Positions 1 through 6,188 of a stretch of DNA of 9,519 bases are shown piece after piece. Below the pieces are notes generated by a model, which saw only the letters and a list, made by a program, of their open reading frames with translations, made no database searches and was not told where the DNA came from. The stretch is taken from contig DASWAT010000177.1 of the NCBI GenBank assembly GCA_036390995.1, positions 1 to 9,519 of the forward strand, read 5' to 3'. The translations under genes and the position numbers were made by a program. Source of the DNA: DASQQQ01 sp036390995 (GTDB taxonomy: Bacteria; Actinomycetota; UBA4738; HRBIN12). Each line of letters begins with the position of its first letter. The stretch's first letter is position 1.

Positions 1-753
1 GAGGAGCGCCACGGCGTGTTCCTCGACTACAACCAGAACGCGAAGGACCGCACGGTGGCCTCGGTCTACTCGGTCCGACCCACGCCGGACGCCCGGGTCT
101 CGGCGCCTCTGCGATGGGACGAGGTGCCGACGTGCGAGGCGGAAGCGTTCACCATCGACACGGTGCCGGAGCTGTTCGCCTCGATCGGCGACCCGTCCGA
201 GGGGATCGACGGGGCCGGCGGGTCGCTCGAGCCGCTCCTCGAGCTGGCCGCCGAGCACGAGACCGCGGGGTTCGGGGATGCGCCGTGGCCGCCCCATTTC
301 GAGAAGCAGGCGGGCGAGCCGCCCAGGGTGCAGCCCTCGAAGCGGCGCAGGGATCTGCCCTCGAAGCGGCGCAAGGATCCCCAGAAGGCCGGCGTGGTTC
401 CTCCGCCGGCCCCGGGCAAGACCGTCGGGCCCACCGGCCGACGCCGAACGAGCATGCCGCTCGTCGAGGTCGCGCGGGCCGCCACGAAGGAGGAGGCGAT
501 GGAGGGGCTGGAGCGGTGGCGCGAGCGGCATCCGGAGGCGTGGTCGTACCTCGCGCCGGCCGACGTGCTCGTCGACGCGATGCGCGGTCGCTTCACCACG
601 TGGACCCGGATCCGCCTGAACCTGCGCAACGTCCCCGAGGCCGAGCGCCCGCCGCAGGAGCCGCTCGAGGTCGACTTCGACCCCTGGGAGGGGCTCGATG
701 GCCCTCCCTCGCGACCGCACCGCCGGGAGGATGGCCGGGGCGAACGGTCGTGA
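1..753 (+). CDS. LigD-type primase-polymerase domain protein, 3' part (5' end outside window)
   Basis: The reading frame is open from base 1, so the gene begins upstream; 250 residues are visible. The first part (EERHGVFLDYNQNAKDRTVA, then a YSVR-P-A-VSAPL-WDE block, a FTI-TVPELF block and the GSLEPLLELA and GDAPWPPHFEKQ-GEPPRVQPS stretch) matches the end of the archaeo-eukaryotic primase-like polymerase domain of bacterial DNA ligase D. In this family the enzyme fills or extends ends during Ku-dependent non-homologous end joining. After it comes a basic linker carrying a duplicated PSKRR unit, then a roughly 80-residue helical module (from about SMPLVEVARAATKEEAM to RPPQEPLEVDFDPWEG) that I remember following LigD polymerase domains in other actinobacteria; its role is unknown. 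The catalytic Asp residues and any ligase or nuclease domain would lie upstream and cannot be judged. No ligase domain follows, so this may be a stand-alone polymerase. The stop is TGA at 751-753. Confidence 0.87.
   Translation, partial: EERHGVFLDYNQNAKDRTVASVYSVRPTPDARVSAPLRWDEVPTCEAEAFTIDTVPELFASIGDPSEGIDGAGGSLEPLLELAAEHETAGFGDAPWPPHFEKQAGEPPRVQPSKRRRDLPSKRRKDPQKAGVVPPPAPGKTVGPTGRRRTSMPLVEVARAATKEEAMEGLERWRERHPEAWSYLAPADVLVDAMRGRFTTWTRIRLNLRNVPEAERPPQEPLEVDFDPWEGLDGPPSRPHRREDGRGERS
334..381 (+). repeat. 24-bp in-frame tandem duplication in the polymerase linker
   Basis: Bases 334-357 and 358-381 are two adjacent copies of a 24-bp unit differing at two positions. They encode consecutive octapeptides PSKRRRDL and PSKRRKDP. 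The duplication is in frame and lies in the basic linker between the polymerase domain and the C-terminal helical module, so it lengthens a positively charged flexible segment without breaking the gene. Confidence 0.9.
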
Positions 754-871
754 CGTAGGACCGATGTCCCACGCGCCCCCGTAGTCGCTCCGGCCGAACG
801 GGGTGGCTCGAACCGGCGTCACGACATCCCCCGATACCGGAACCGATCTCGGCGCGGCAGGGTGGGAGCCG

Positions 872-1279
872 ATGTCGCGACGGCTCGTGTGCCTCACGCT
901 CCTGTTCCTGTTGGCGCTCCCCGCCCGGGCCTCGGCGCTCGACGCCCCAGAGCAGCGAGCCGTGGACCTGTTGAACGGAACCCGGGCCCGCCACGGGCTC
1001 GGCGAGCTCGTGATCGGCGCTCGCTTGATCCGGTACGCCGAACGGCACGCGCACAAAATGGCGAACCAGCGCAGGTTGTTCCACTCCACGCTCCGCATCC
1101 CCGGCTACGACGCGCTGGGCGAGATCATCGGCGAGGGCGGCACGGTGCGCAGCGTCCACCGAGCCTTCCTGCGCTCGCCCGAGCATCGGCAGATCATGCT
1201 CGGCAGCTGGCGCAAGGTGGGCGTCGGCGTGTGCCGAGCGGGCGGGAACGTCTACGTCGTCGAGGTCTTCGCGCGCTGA
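872..1279 (+). CDS. Small secreted CAP/SCP-domain protein
   Basis: A 135-residue protein with a Sec-type signal peptide: MSRR, then a hydrophobic core LVCLTLLFLLALP and a likely cleavage after ARASA (about residue 22). The rest is a compact CAP (SCP/PR-1-like) domain. The family's cavity residues appear present: His71 in RLFHS, Glu84 in LGEIIG (the GENI-like motif) and His105 in RSPEHR (the H-x-x-HR-like motif). It ends in a beta strand VYVVEVFAR. Such bacterial proteins are exported; a biochemical role is rarely known. I chose ATG 872 over an in-frame GTG at 803 because 872 has GGGAG a few bases upstream and places the signal peptide exactly at the N terminus, whereas the upstream 23 residues look like translated leader. 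It follows the polymerase gene on the same strand after 118 bp and may have its own promoter. Confidence 0.85.
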   Translation: MSRRLVCLTLLFLLALPARASALDAPEQRAVDLLNGTRARHGLGELVIGARLIRYAERHAHKMANQRRLFHSTLRIPGYDALGEIIGEGGTVRSVHRAFLRSPEHRQIMLGSWRKVGVGVCRAGGNVYVVEVFAR

Positions 1280-1291
1280 CCGCGCTCAGCG
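1274..1291. terminator. Possible bidirectional hairpin over the convergent stop codons
   Basis: CGCTGA and TCAGCG form a 6-bp stem around a 6-base loop (CCGCGC). Each arm contains one of the two facing stop codons, of the CAP gene on plus and of the dipeptidase gene on minus. There is no T-run on either side, so intrinsic termination is uncertain. The symmetry may simply result from two TGA stops facing each other. Confidence 0.25.
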
Positions 1292-2482
1292 GCCGTCCGG
1301 CTCCTCGATGGTCGACGTGGACGGCGGCCGTTCGGCTCGGAGCCGTGCCGCCACGCGCTCGGCGTCGCGCATGACCCGAAGGACGTTTCGACCGGCGATC
1401 TTCGCCAGGTCCTCCTCCACGTAGCCGCGGCCCGCGAGCTCCGCGAACAGCGCCGGGTACCGCGAGACGTCCTCCAGCCCGTCGGGCATCCCTCGCGAAC
1501 CGTCGAAATCGCTCCCGATGCCCACGTGATCGATCCCGGCCACGGCGCGGACGTGGTCGACGTGATCGGCGACGTCCGACACCGTGGCCGACGGAACCGG
1601 CGCCGTCGCCTCCCACGCCTCCATCGCGGCACGGACCGCATCGGGGTCGTCGGGATGGTCGGTACGCAGGCGCCGGGACTCCTCCCGCACGGCCCGGTTC
1701 GAGTCGGCTCCCTCGGGCGTGAGGAACCACGGGACGAACGTGACCATGACGACGCTGCCCGTTCGACCCACGAGCTCCAGGACGTCGTCGGGGGCGTTCC
1801 TGGACACGTCGCACAGGGCCCGGGCGTTCGAGTGGGAGAAGATCACCGGTGCCTCGGAGACCTGGATCGCCTGGCGCATCGTGTCGTCCGAGACGTGCGA
1901 GAGATCGACCAGCATGCCCGAGCGGTTCAGCTCGCGGACGACCTCCTCGCCGAAGCGGGTGAGCCCTCCGTGCGATCGCTCCCCGGTGGCCGAGTCCGCC
2001 CAGGGCGTGTCGTCGTTGTGCGTGAGCGTCAGGTAGCCGGCGGCCAGGCCGGCGAGGACCCGCAGCGTCCCGAGCGAGCATCCGATCGAGTGTCCCCCTT
2101 CCACGCCGATCATCGAGGCCACCCGCCCGGCACCCGCGATCCGCTCCAGGTCGTCCGCGGTCCGGGCGAGCTCGAGGCGATCGGGGTGGCGCCGGATGAG
2201 CTCGTGGAGCGCGTCGATCTGCTCGAGCGTCCGGGTGACGGCCTGGTCCGGCGGCAGGTCCGAGGGAACGTAGACCGACCAGAACTGCCCGCCCACGCCG
2301 CCGGCCGCCAGGCGCGGGAGGTCGGTGTGGAACCTCGGGCACGCCACACCGACGTCGAACTCGGCGTCCTCCCGCTCGCGCGCCTCGCGAAGCTCCCAGA
2401 GCAGGTCGTTGTGGCCGTCGATCAGCGGCGCGGCACGAAGCACATCTGCCATGCGATCCGGTGACACGGCCATGCGGAGCAT
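1286..2482 (-). CDS. Dipeptidase, peptidase family M19 (membrane/renal dipeptidase family)
   Basis: A 398-residue amidohydrolase-fold dipeptidase. All five zinc-site residues of the M19 family can be placed: His24 and Asp26 in DGHNDL, bridging Glu128 in IGVEGGHSIG, His196 in LSHVSDDT, His217 in FSHSNARALC; the catalytic Asp325 in GIGSDFDG is also present. M19 enzymes hydrolyse dipeptides, often with relaxed or D-tolerant C-terminal specificity, and some act on beta-lactam-like bonds; the substrate here is unknown. There is no signal peptide, so it is probably cytoplasmic. I chose the ATG at 2482 because AGGG lies 6 bases upstream; ATGs at 2473 and 2452 are in-frame alternatives with poorer ribosome sites. 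It lies 47 bp downstream of the hemerythrin fragment on the same strand and is probably the last gene of the operon. Its C-terminal tail, after about ERVAARL, is unstructured-looking. Confidence 0.93.
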   Translation of the reverse strand: MLRMAVSPDRMADVLRAAPLIDGHNDLLWELREAREREDAEFDVGVACPRFHTDLPRLAAGGVGGQFWSVYVPSDLPPDQAVTRTLEQIDALHELIRRHPDRLELARTADDLERIAGAGRVASMIGVEGGHSIGCSLGTLRVLAGLAAGYLTLTHNDDTPWADSATGERSHGGLTRFGEEVVRELNRSGMLVDLSHVSDDTMRQAIQVSEAPVIFSHSNARALCDVSRNAPDDVLELVGRTGSVVMVTFVPWFLTPEGADSNRAVREESRRLRTDHPDDPDAVRAAMEAWEATAPVPSATVSDVADHVDHVRAVAGIDHVGIGSDFDGSRGMPDGLEDVSRYPALFAELAGRGYVEEDLAKIAGRNVLRVMRDAERVAARLRAERPPSTSTIEEPDGR

Positions 2483-2529
2483 GCTACGCCCTGGGTCGCA
2501 CGCCGGCCGCAGACGAGGGGGCGATCCGG

Positions 2530-2748
2530 TCAGCTTCTGTGTTCGATCAGCTCCTGCTTTCGCGCCGCCATCGTCTCGCCGAGCTCCGTCAGGTCCTCCT
2601 CCGAGAAGACCTGGCGGACCTGCTCGAACATCTCGTTCTCTTCCTCCTCGATGTGGTGCGCGACGTTCTCCTTCATGATCCTCAGCTTCGCTCCCCACCG
2701 CTCGTCGTCGAACGGGACGCCGGCGATCTCGGCCCGCAGCGCCCGCAC
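2530..2748 (-). CDS. C-terminal hemerythrin (HHE) fragment, probably a 5'-truncated gene
   Basis: A 72-residue frame starting at GTG, with an AGGGG about 9 bases upstream. It contains VAHHIEEEENEMFEQVRQVF and LGETMAARKQEL, which match the last helices of hemerythrin HHE-domain proteins, a family usually about 150-190 residues with an oxo-bridged di-iron site. The N-terminal helices with the first His and the HxxxE ligands are missing, so a complete di-iron site cannot form in one chain. Hemerythrin-like residues appear to continue upstream of the GTG (GSGK directly before it) until the TAG at 2761-2763, which is also the stop of the upstream bicupin gene in the same frame. This looks like a deletion that removed the first half of the gene. 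It could still be translated by coupling to the bicupin gene, but is more likely a remnant. Confidence 0.6.
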   Translation of the reverse strand: MRALRAEIAGVPFDDERWGAKLRIMKENVAHHIEEEENEMFEQVRQVFSEEDLTELGETMAARKQELIEHRS

Positions 2749-2760
2749 CTTGCCGGACCC

Positions 2761-3630
2761 CTATCCGGGGGGTGTCCAGTCCCGGGTGAAGAAGAACGCC
2801 CCGGACGGCGGCGGCGGCGGGGCCTGCAGCTCGATCCACCGGGCGGGCTCGTCGCCGGGGTTCGTGAACGCGTGGAGCGCGCCGACGCCGGCGAACACGA
2901 GGTGGCCGGCCTTCACCGGGAGCTCCCGGCCCTCCAGGTGCGCCGTCGCCGATCCGGACACGAAGTAGAAGGCCTCCTCGAACGGGTGGAAGTGCTCGCC
3001 GCCCGGCGGGGGTGGGGGCGGCCCCGGCTGCGCCTGGATCACCAGCATCGTGTGGTGCTGGGCGCCGAGGAGGCCGTCCAGGAGCGTCCACGTCGAGAGG
3101 CTGCGCACGGCCGGATCGCGGTAGCCCTGCATCGCGAGCGGCCCGGGAGCCGGCAGGTGCTCGAGCGCGAAGTGCCCGACCAGTCGGTTCGACGGGTCGC
3201 CCCCGCCCACCGGCTCGCCGGATGCGGGCACCTCCTTCGCGGCCGGGTAGACGCCCCTCGCAGAGCCCAGGGCCTTCGGCTGCGGCGATCGCACGCGCAG
3301 CCACCGAGCCGGGCGATCCCCGGGGTTCCCCCACGCGTGGGGGGCGGCCAGCGGGACCACGCCGAAGTCGTCGGGGCCGAGGCGGTGGCTCGCCCCGCCC
3401 ACAGCCACCAGCGCCTCTCCGGACAGGACGTAGAAGGACTCCTCGAAGGGGTGCAGGTGCCCGCGCACCGAGCCGCCGGGGGCCAGCTCGCACAGCGCGA
3501 GATCCAGGTGCACCAGCCCCTGCCCGGCGCCGGCCAGCGTCGCCACGGACAGGCCCTCGGCGAACGCGTCCACCACCGGCTCGAACGCGACCCGATCGCC
3601 GCCGGTCACCCCGTGGGCCATCGGTCTCAT
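2761..3630 (-). CDS. Bicupin protein (first of two paralogues), distal copy
   Basis: A 289-residue protein with two cupin beta-barrels. The N-terminal barrel has HLHPFEES (His58, His60, Glu64) and PHAWGN (His98). The C-terminal barrel has HFHPFEEA (His213, His215, Glu219) and LHAFTNPGD (His253). Both sites therefore keep the 3-His/1-Glu metal ligands of cupin enzymes. It ends in FFFTRDWTPPG, a tail motif shared with the other bicupin in this operon. Runs of six (206-209 region) and five prolines flank the second barrel. The family includes dioxygenases, isomerases and aminohydrolases, so the reaction cannot be assigned. The ATG at 3630 overlaps the upstream stop as ATGA, but the strong GGGAGGGG abuts it; an ATG at 3621 (giving MAHG) has better spacing and is a real alternative start. 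Its stop TAG is in frame with the hemerythrin fragment. Confidence 0.88.
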   Translation of the reverse strand: MRPMAHGVTGGDRVAFEPVVDAFAEGLSVATLAGAGQGLVHLDLALCELAPGGSVRGHLHPFEESFYVLSGEALVAVGGASHRLGPDDFGVVPLAAPHAWGNPGDRPARWLRVRSPQPKALGSARGVYPAAKEVPASGEPVGGGDPSNRLVGHFALEHLPAPGPLAMQGYRDPAVRSLSTWTLLDGLLGAQHHTMLVIQAQPGPPPPPPGGEHFHPFEEAFYFVSGSATAHLEGRELPVKAGHLVFAGVGALHAFTNPGDEPARWIELQAPPPPPSGAFFFTRDWTPPG

Positions 3631-4529
3631 CCCCTCCCGGCGCGCAGGTACTCGGCCACGGCGCTCATGTCGCGCCCTTCGAACCCGGCCGCCAGCGCTT
3701 CCCCCACCGTCGCCCGATTCCGCCGCGCCTGCTCCATGGGCGCGCCCACCGCATCGGCGAGCTGCAGGATGAGGTCGAGGTCCTTGGCCATCAGTTCCAG
3801 GCTGAACGCGGTCGGCGCCTCTTCTGGATGCTCGAACGCCGCGCGCTTGTAGTGGACGAACGGGGCGGCGGCGGCGCCACCGGCGAAGACGTCGTAGATC
3901 GCCTCACGGTCCACGCCGGCCCGCTCCGCCAGCACGAGCGCCTCGGACAAGCCCACATCGATCGCGTGCACCAGCGCGTTCACCGCGAGCTTCGCGATGG
4001 CGCCGTTGCCGAGCGCCCCCAGGAACAGGACCTTCGCGCCCAGCGCGTCGAGCACGGCACGCGCCGGCTCCACCGCCTCGGGACCTCCCCCGACCATGAA
4101 CGTCAGCTGGCCCTGCTCGACCGCAGGAACGCTCCCGGAGACCGGCGCGTCGAGCAGGACGCTTCCGCGCTCCCGGACGACCGAGGCCACCCGGCGAACC
4201 GTCTCCGGGGAGATCGTGCTGGTCTCGAGGGCGACCGCAGCCCCCGACATGCCGGCCGCAGCGCCGTCGGGGCCGGTGTATGCCTGGATCACCGCCGCGT
4301 CGTCGGCCAGGCTGCTCACCACCACGCCCGCGCTCGACGCAGCCTCGCCGGGCGTCCCCGTCACCCGAGCGCCCGTCGCCGTGGCCACCGCGTCGGCCTT
4401 CGCGCGTGTCCGGTTCCACACCACCACGTCGAACCCCGCCCGGCGCAGCGTGCCGGCCATCGCGCCGCCCATGTGGCCCGTGCCGAGCACCGCTACGGTG
4501 CTCGCCCCGTGCGTCACGGGATCGCCCAT
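3627..4529 (-). CDS. NAD(P)-dependent beta-hydroxyacid dehydrogenase (GLYR / 3-hydroxyisobutyrate dehydrogenase family)
   Basis: A 300-residue enzyme expected to interconvert a beta-hydroxy acid and its semialdehyde. The N-terminal Rossmann domain starts with VAVLGTGHMGGAMA (residues 12-25). The substrate signature DAPVSGSVPAVEQGQL is at about 127-142, and the catalytic Lys180 and Asn184 lie in GNGAIAKLAVN. The C-terminal helical domain contains MAKDLDLILQLA (Lys249). Residues VVVWNRTRAK after the second strand resemble the NADPH-preferring glyoxylate/succinic-semialdehyde reductases rather than typical NAD-specific HIBDH; this cofactor call is an inference. All key residues are intact. The ATG at 4529 overlaps the end of the SDR gene by 16 bp. 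A GTG at 4517 would give a 4-bp GTGA overlap with GGATGG 8 bases upstream and is an equally plausible start (296 residues). It overlaps the next bicupin gene by 4 bp, indicating co-translation. Confidence 0.92.
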   Translation of the reverse strand: MGDPVTHGASTVAVLGTGHMGGAMAGTLRRAGFDVVVWNRTRAKADAVATATGARVTGTPGEAASSAGVVVSSLADDAAVIQAYTGPDGAAAGMSGAAVALETSTISPETVRRVASVVRERGSVLLDAPVSGSVPAVEQGQLTFMVGGGPEAVEPARAVLDALGAKVLFLGALGNGAIAKLAVNALVHAIDVGLSEALVLAERAGVDREAIYDVFAGGAAAAPFVHYKRAAFEHPEEAPTAFSLELMAKDLDLILQLADAVGAPMEQARRNRATVGEALAAGFEGRDMSAVAEYLRAGRG

Positions 4530-5212
4530 CCGCCGTCGACGAACAGGTCGGTGCCGTTCATCGCCGGGTTCTCCAGCAGGAACAGCGCTGCGTCGACGAT
4601 GTCGTCGGTCATCACCAGATGACCCGACGGGGTCGCGGCTTTGGCTCGCTCGAGCGCCTCGGTCTTCTTCATCCAGTACGGGGTATCCGCCACGAACGCG
4701 GGATGGATCGAGTTGACGCGGACGGGCGCCAGCTCGTGCATGAGGCTGCGGACCATCCCCGTGACGCCGGCGTTCACCGTGGTCACGGTGGTCGAGCCCG
4801 GATACGGGCGCTCCTTGGCGAGCCCGCCGAACAGCAGGATCGAGGCGTCGTCCGACAGGTTCGGGAGCAGGGCGTGCACGACCTCGGTGTAGCCGACGAG
4901 CTTGAGCGTGGCCAGCCGGATCGCCTTCGACGGGACGTACTCGCGAAGGGTGTTCTCGTCCCGATCGATCGCGGCGATCACCAGACGATCCACCGGACCC
5001 ACGTCCGCGAGGGCCGAGGCGATCTGGTCGGGCTCGGTGAGATCGATGGCCACCCCCGTGGCCCGCTCGCCGAGGCTCGCCGCGGTCTCGGCCGCGCGAG
5101 CGGGGTCGCGGCTGGAAAGGACCACCCTCCGCCCGCGCTCCACGTACCGGCGCGCGATCGCGAGCCCGAGGCCCGATGTCCCTCCGATGACGACGACGGC
5201 TCCGTCCTCCAT
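4514..5212 (-). CDS. Atypical SDR-family protein lacking the Ser-Tyr-Lys triad
   Basis: A 232-residue Rossmann protein of the short-chain dehydrogenase/reductase superfamily. The nucleotide-binding glycines are intact (Gly10, Gly14, Gly16 in VIGGTSGLG), Asp57 is in the AIDLTEP adenine-ring position, and the C-terminal half has the usual MHELAPVRVNSIHP and NGTDLFVDGG segments. The catalytic positions are not conserved: the Ser site reads Gly130 (ILLFGG), and the YxxxK site reads Val143 and Asn147 (VTTVN). The NNAG motif is also altered (VIAAIDRD). I recall a group of SDRs with the same loss (AxxxN-like), so this is probably a subfamily trait, not a sequencing error. It may bind NAD(P) without standard SDR chemistry, or use other residues. 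The ATG at 5212 has GGAGG 7 bases upstream. The gene lies 19 bp downstream of the proximal bicupin and overlaps the hydroxyacid dehydrogenase gene. Confidence 0.88.
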   Translation of the reverse strand: MEDGAVVVIGGTSGLGLAIARRYVERGRRVVLSSRDPARAAETAASLGERATGVAIDLTEPDQIASALADVGPVDRLVIAAIDRDENTLREYVPSKAIRLATLKLVGYTEVVHALLPNLSDDASILLFGGLAKERPYPGSTTVTTVNAGVTGMVRSLMHELAPVRVNSIHPAFVADTPYWMKKTEALERAKAATPSGHLVMTDDIVDAALFLLENPAMNGTDLFVDGGWAIP

Positions 5213-5231
5213 GTGCCCCCCTCCGAACTGG

Positions 5232-6125
5232 TCAGTCTGGTTGCGACAGCCGGTCGTGCAGGTAGTCCCAGTCGCGCGCGAACCGGTACGAGTGTCGGGC
5301 CGGCGGCATCGGCGCCTGCGTCTCGAGCCACCGGACGATGCCCGGGCCGGGGTTCGCGAACGCGTGGACGCACCCCACGCCGGCCCACGCGACGTCGCCG
5401 ACCTCCAGGCGGTAGGACTCTCCGTCGAAGGTCGCGTCCACGGCGCCCTCCAGGATCAGGTACGTCTCCTCGAACGGGTGATCGTGCGCTCCGGCCAGGC
5501 CGCTCTGCTGGTACTGGACCATGAACATCGTCGACAGCTGGGCCCCCAGGTCGGCATCGACCATCATCTTCACGGTGATGCCGCTGTACACGAGCAGGGC
5601 GGTGCGCATGCTCGCGGACACGGCGAGCATGTCCTGCGTCTGCTTGTCGACCTCCATGTTGCCGGGCTCGATGTGCCCGAACGACCTCGTGCGAGGGTCG
5701 CGGATGTCGACCGGCGCCGGGCGGCCCGGGGCGAGCGCGGGCAGGACGAAGGTGTCCCCGCCGTGGCTCGCGCGGGGCTGGGGAGCAGTCATCTCGGCCC
5801 ATCGAGCCGGCCTCGATCCGAGGGCGCGCCAGGCGTGGGGCGCGCCCACCGGCAGTAGGCCGTAGTCGCCGGGGCGGAGCAGGGAGGAGCCCTCGGGACC
5901 GTCCACCACCACCTCGCCCTCCAGCACGAACACGCTCTCCTCGAAGCTGTGGACGTGCCGACCGACGCTGCCGCCGGGGGCCAGCTCGCAAACGGCGAAC
6001 CCCGTGTGGACGCTGCCCGCCTCCTCGCCGACCACCGTGCAGACGCGGAACCCCTCGCCCGGTTGGGTCGCCGGAGCGGCGAGATCGAGCTCGGGGCCCC
6101 GACGAACGATGTGCCGAGAGCTCAC
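5232..6125 (-). CDS. Bicupin protein (second paralogue), proximal copy
   Basis: A 297-residue two-barrel cupin protein. Barrel one has HVHSFEES (His57, His59, Glu63) and PHAWRA (His97). Barrel two has HDHPFEET (His214, His216, Glu220) and VHAFANPGP (His254). Both metal sites look intact. The layout, the CELAPGGSV block, the AGVG-x-HAF-NPG block and the C-terminal ARDWDYLHDRL tail show it is a paralogue of the bicupin encoded at 2761-3630, though clearly diverged in the inter-domain region (GNMEVDKQTQDM). It is probably a cytoplasmic metalloenzyme acting on a small acid; dioxygenase, isomerase and aminohydrolase are all possible. The only supported start is GTG at 6125, because the frame upstream has no other start codon before the TGA that ends E1 beta; its ribosome site is weak (GGCGGG just upstream, or AAGGGG 11 bases away). 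The gap to E1 beta is 63 bp. Confidence 0.88.
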   Translation of the reverse strand: MSSRHIVRRGPELDLAAPATQPGEGFRVCTVVGEEAGSVHTGFAVCELAPGGSVGRHVHSFEESVFVLEGEVVVDGPEGSSLLRPGDYGLLPVGAPHAWRALGSRPARWAEMTAPQPRASHGGDTFVLPALAPGRPAPVDIRDPRTRSFGHIEPGNMEVDKQTQDMLAVSASMRTALLVYSGITVKMMVDADLGAQLSTMFMVQYQQSGLAGAHDHPFEETYLILEGAVDATFDGESYRLEVGDVAWAGVGCVHAFANPGPGIVRWLETQAPMPPARHSYRFARDWDYLHDRLSQPD

Positions 6126-6188
6126 GACCCGCCGGACCCCTTCTGCCTCGCGGCGACCGCCTCGGTCAGCACCGGTCCTTCGCCCTGT

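Noticed and set aside
747..825. A 9-bp inverted repeat (747-755 with 817-825) between the polymerase and CAP genes.
   Set aside because: The loop is over 60 bases and there is no T-run, so neither a terminator nor an operator is convincing.
2773..2783. An 11-bp copy of the operator half-site (TGTCCAGTCCC) near the end of the distal bicupin gene.
   Set aside because: It encodes the RDWT of the tail motif shared by both bicupins, lacks the second arm, and is inside coding sequence. Coincidence is the simpler reading.
1286..3493. A very long minus-strand open frame running from the dipeptidase gene through the hemerythrin fragment and into the bicupin gene.
   Set aside because: Only the 398-residue C-terminal part looks like a protein family (M19). 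The upstream part is Arg/Pro/Gly-rich out-of-frame translation of the bicupin gene, typical of high-GC DNA.
2461..5858. Several long plus-strand open frames of about 240-540 residues opposite the operon.
   Set aside because: They are antisense to well-supported genes, have low-complexity Arg/Pro/His-rich translations, and show no recognisable domain.
2761..6125. Assigning the bicupins as ureidoglycine aminohydrolase, with the hydroxyacid dehydrogenase as tartronate semialdehyde reductase in an allantoin pathway.
   Set aside because: The enterobacterial AllE sequence as I remember it does not resemble these, and no allantoinase, allantoate hydrolase or glyoxylate carboligase is present.
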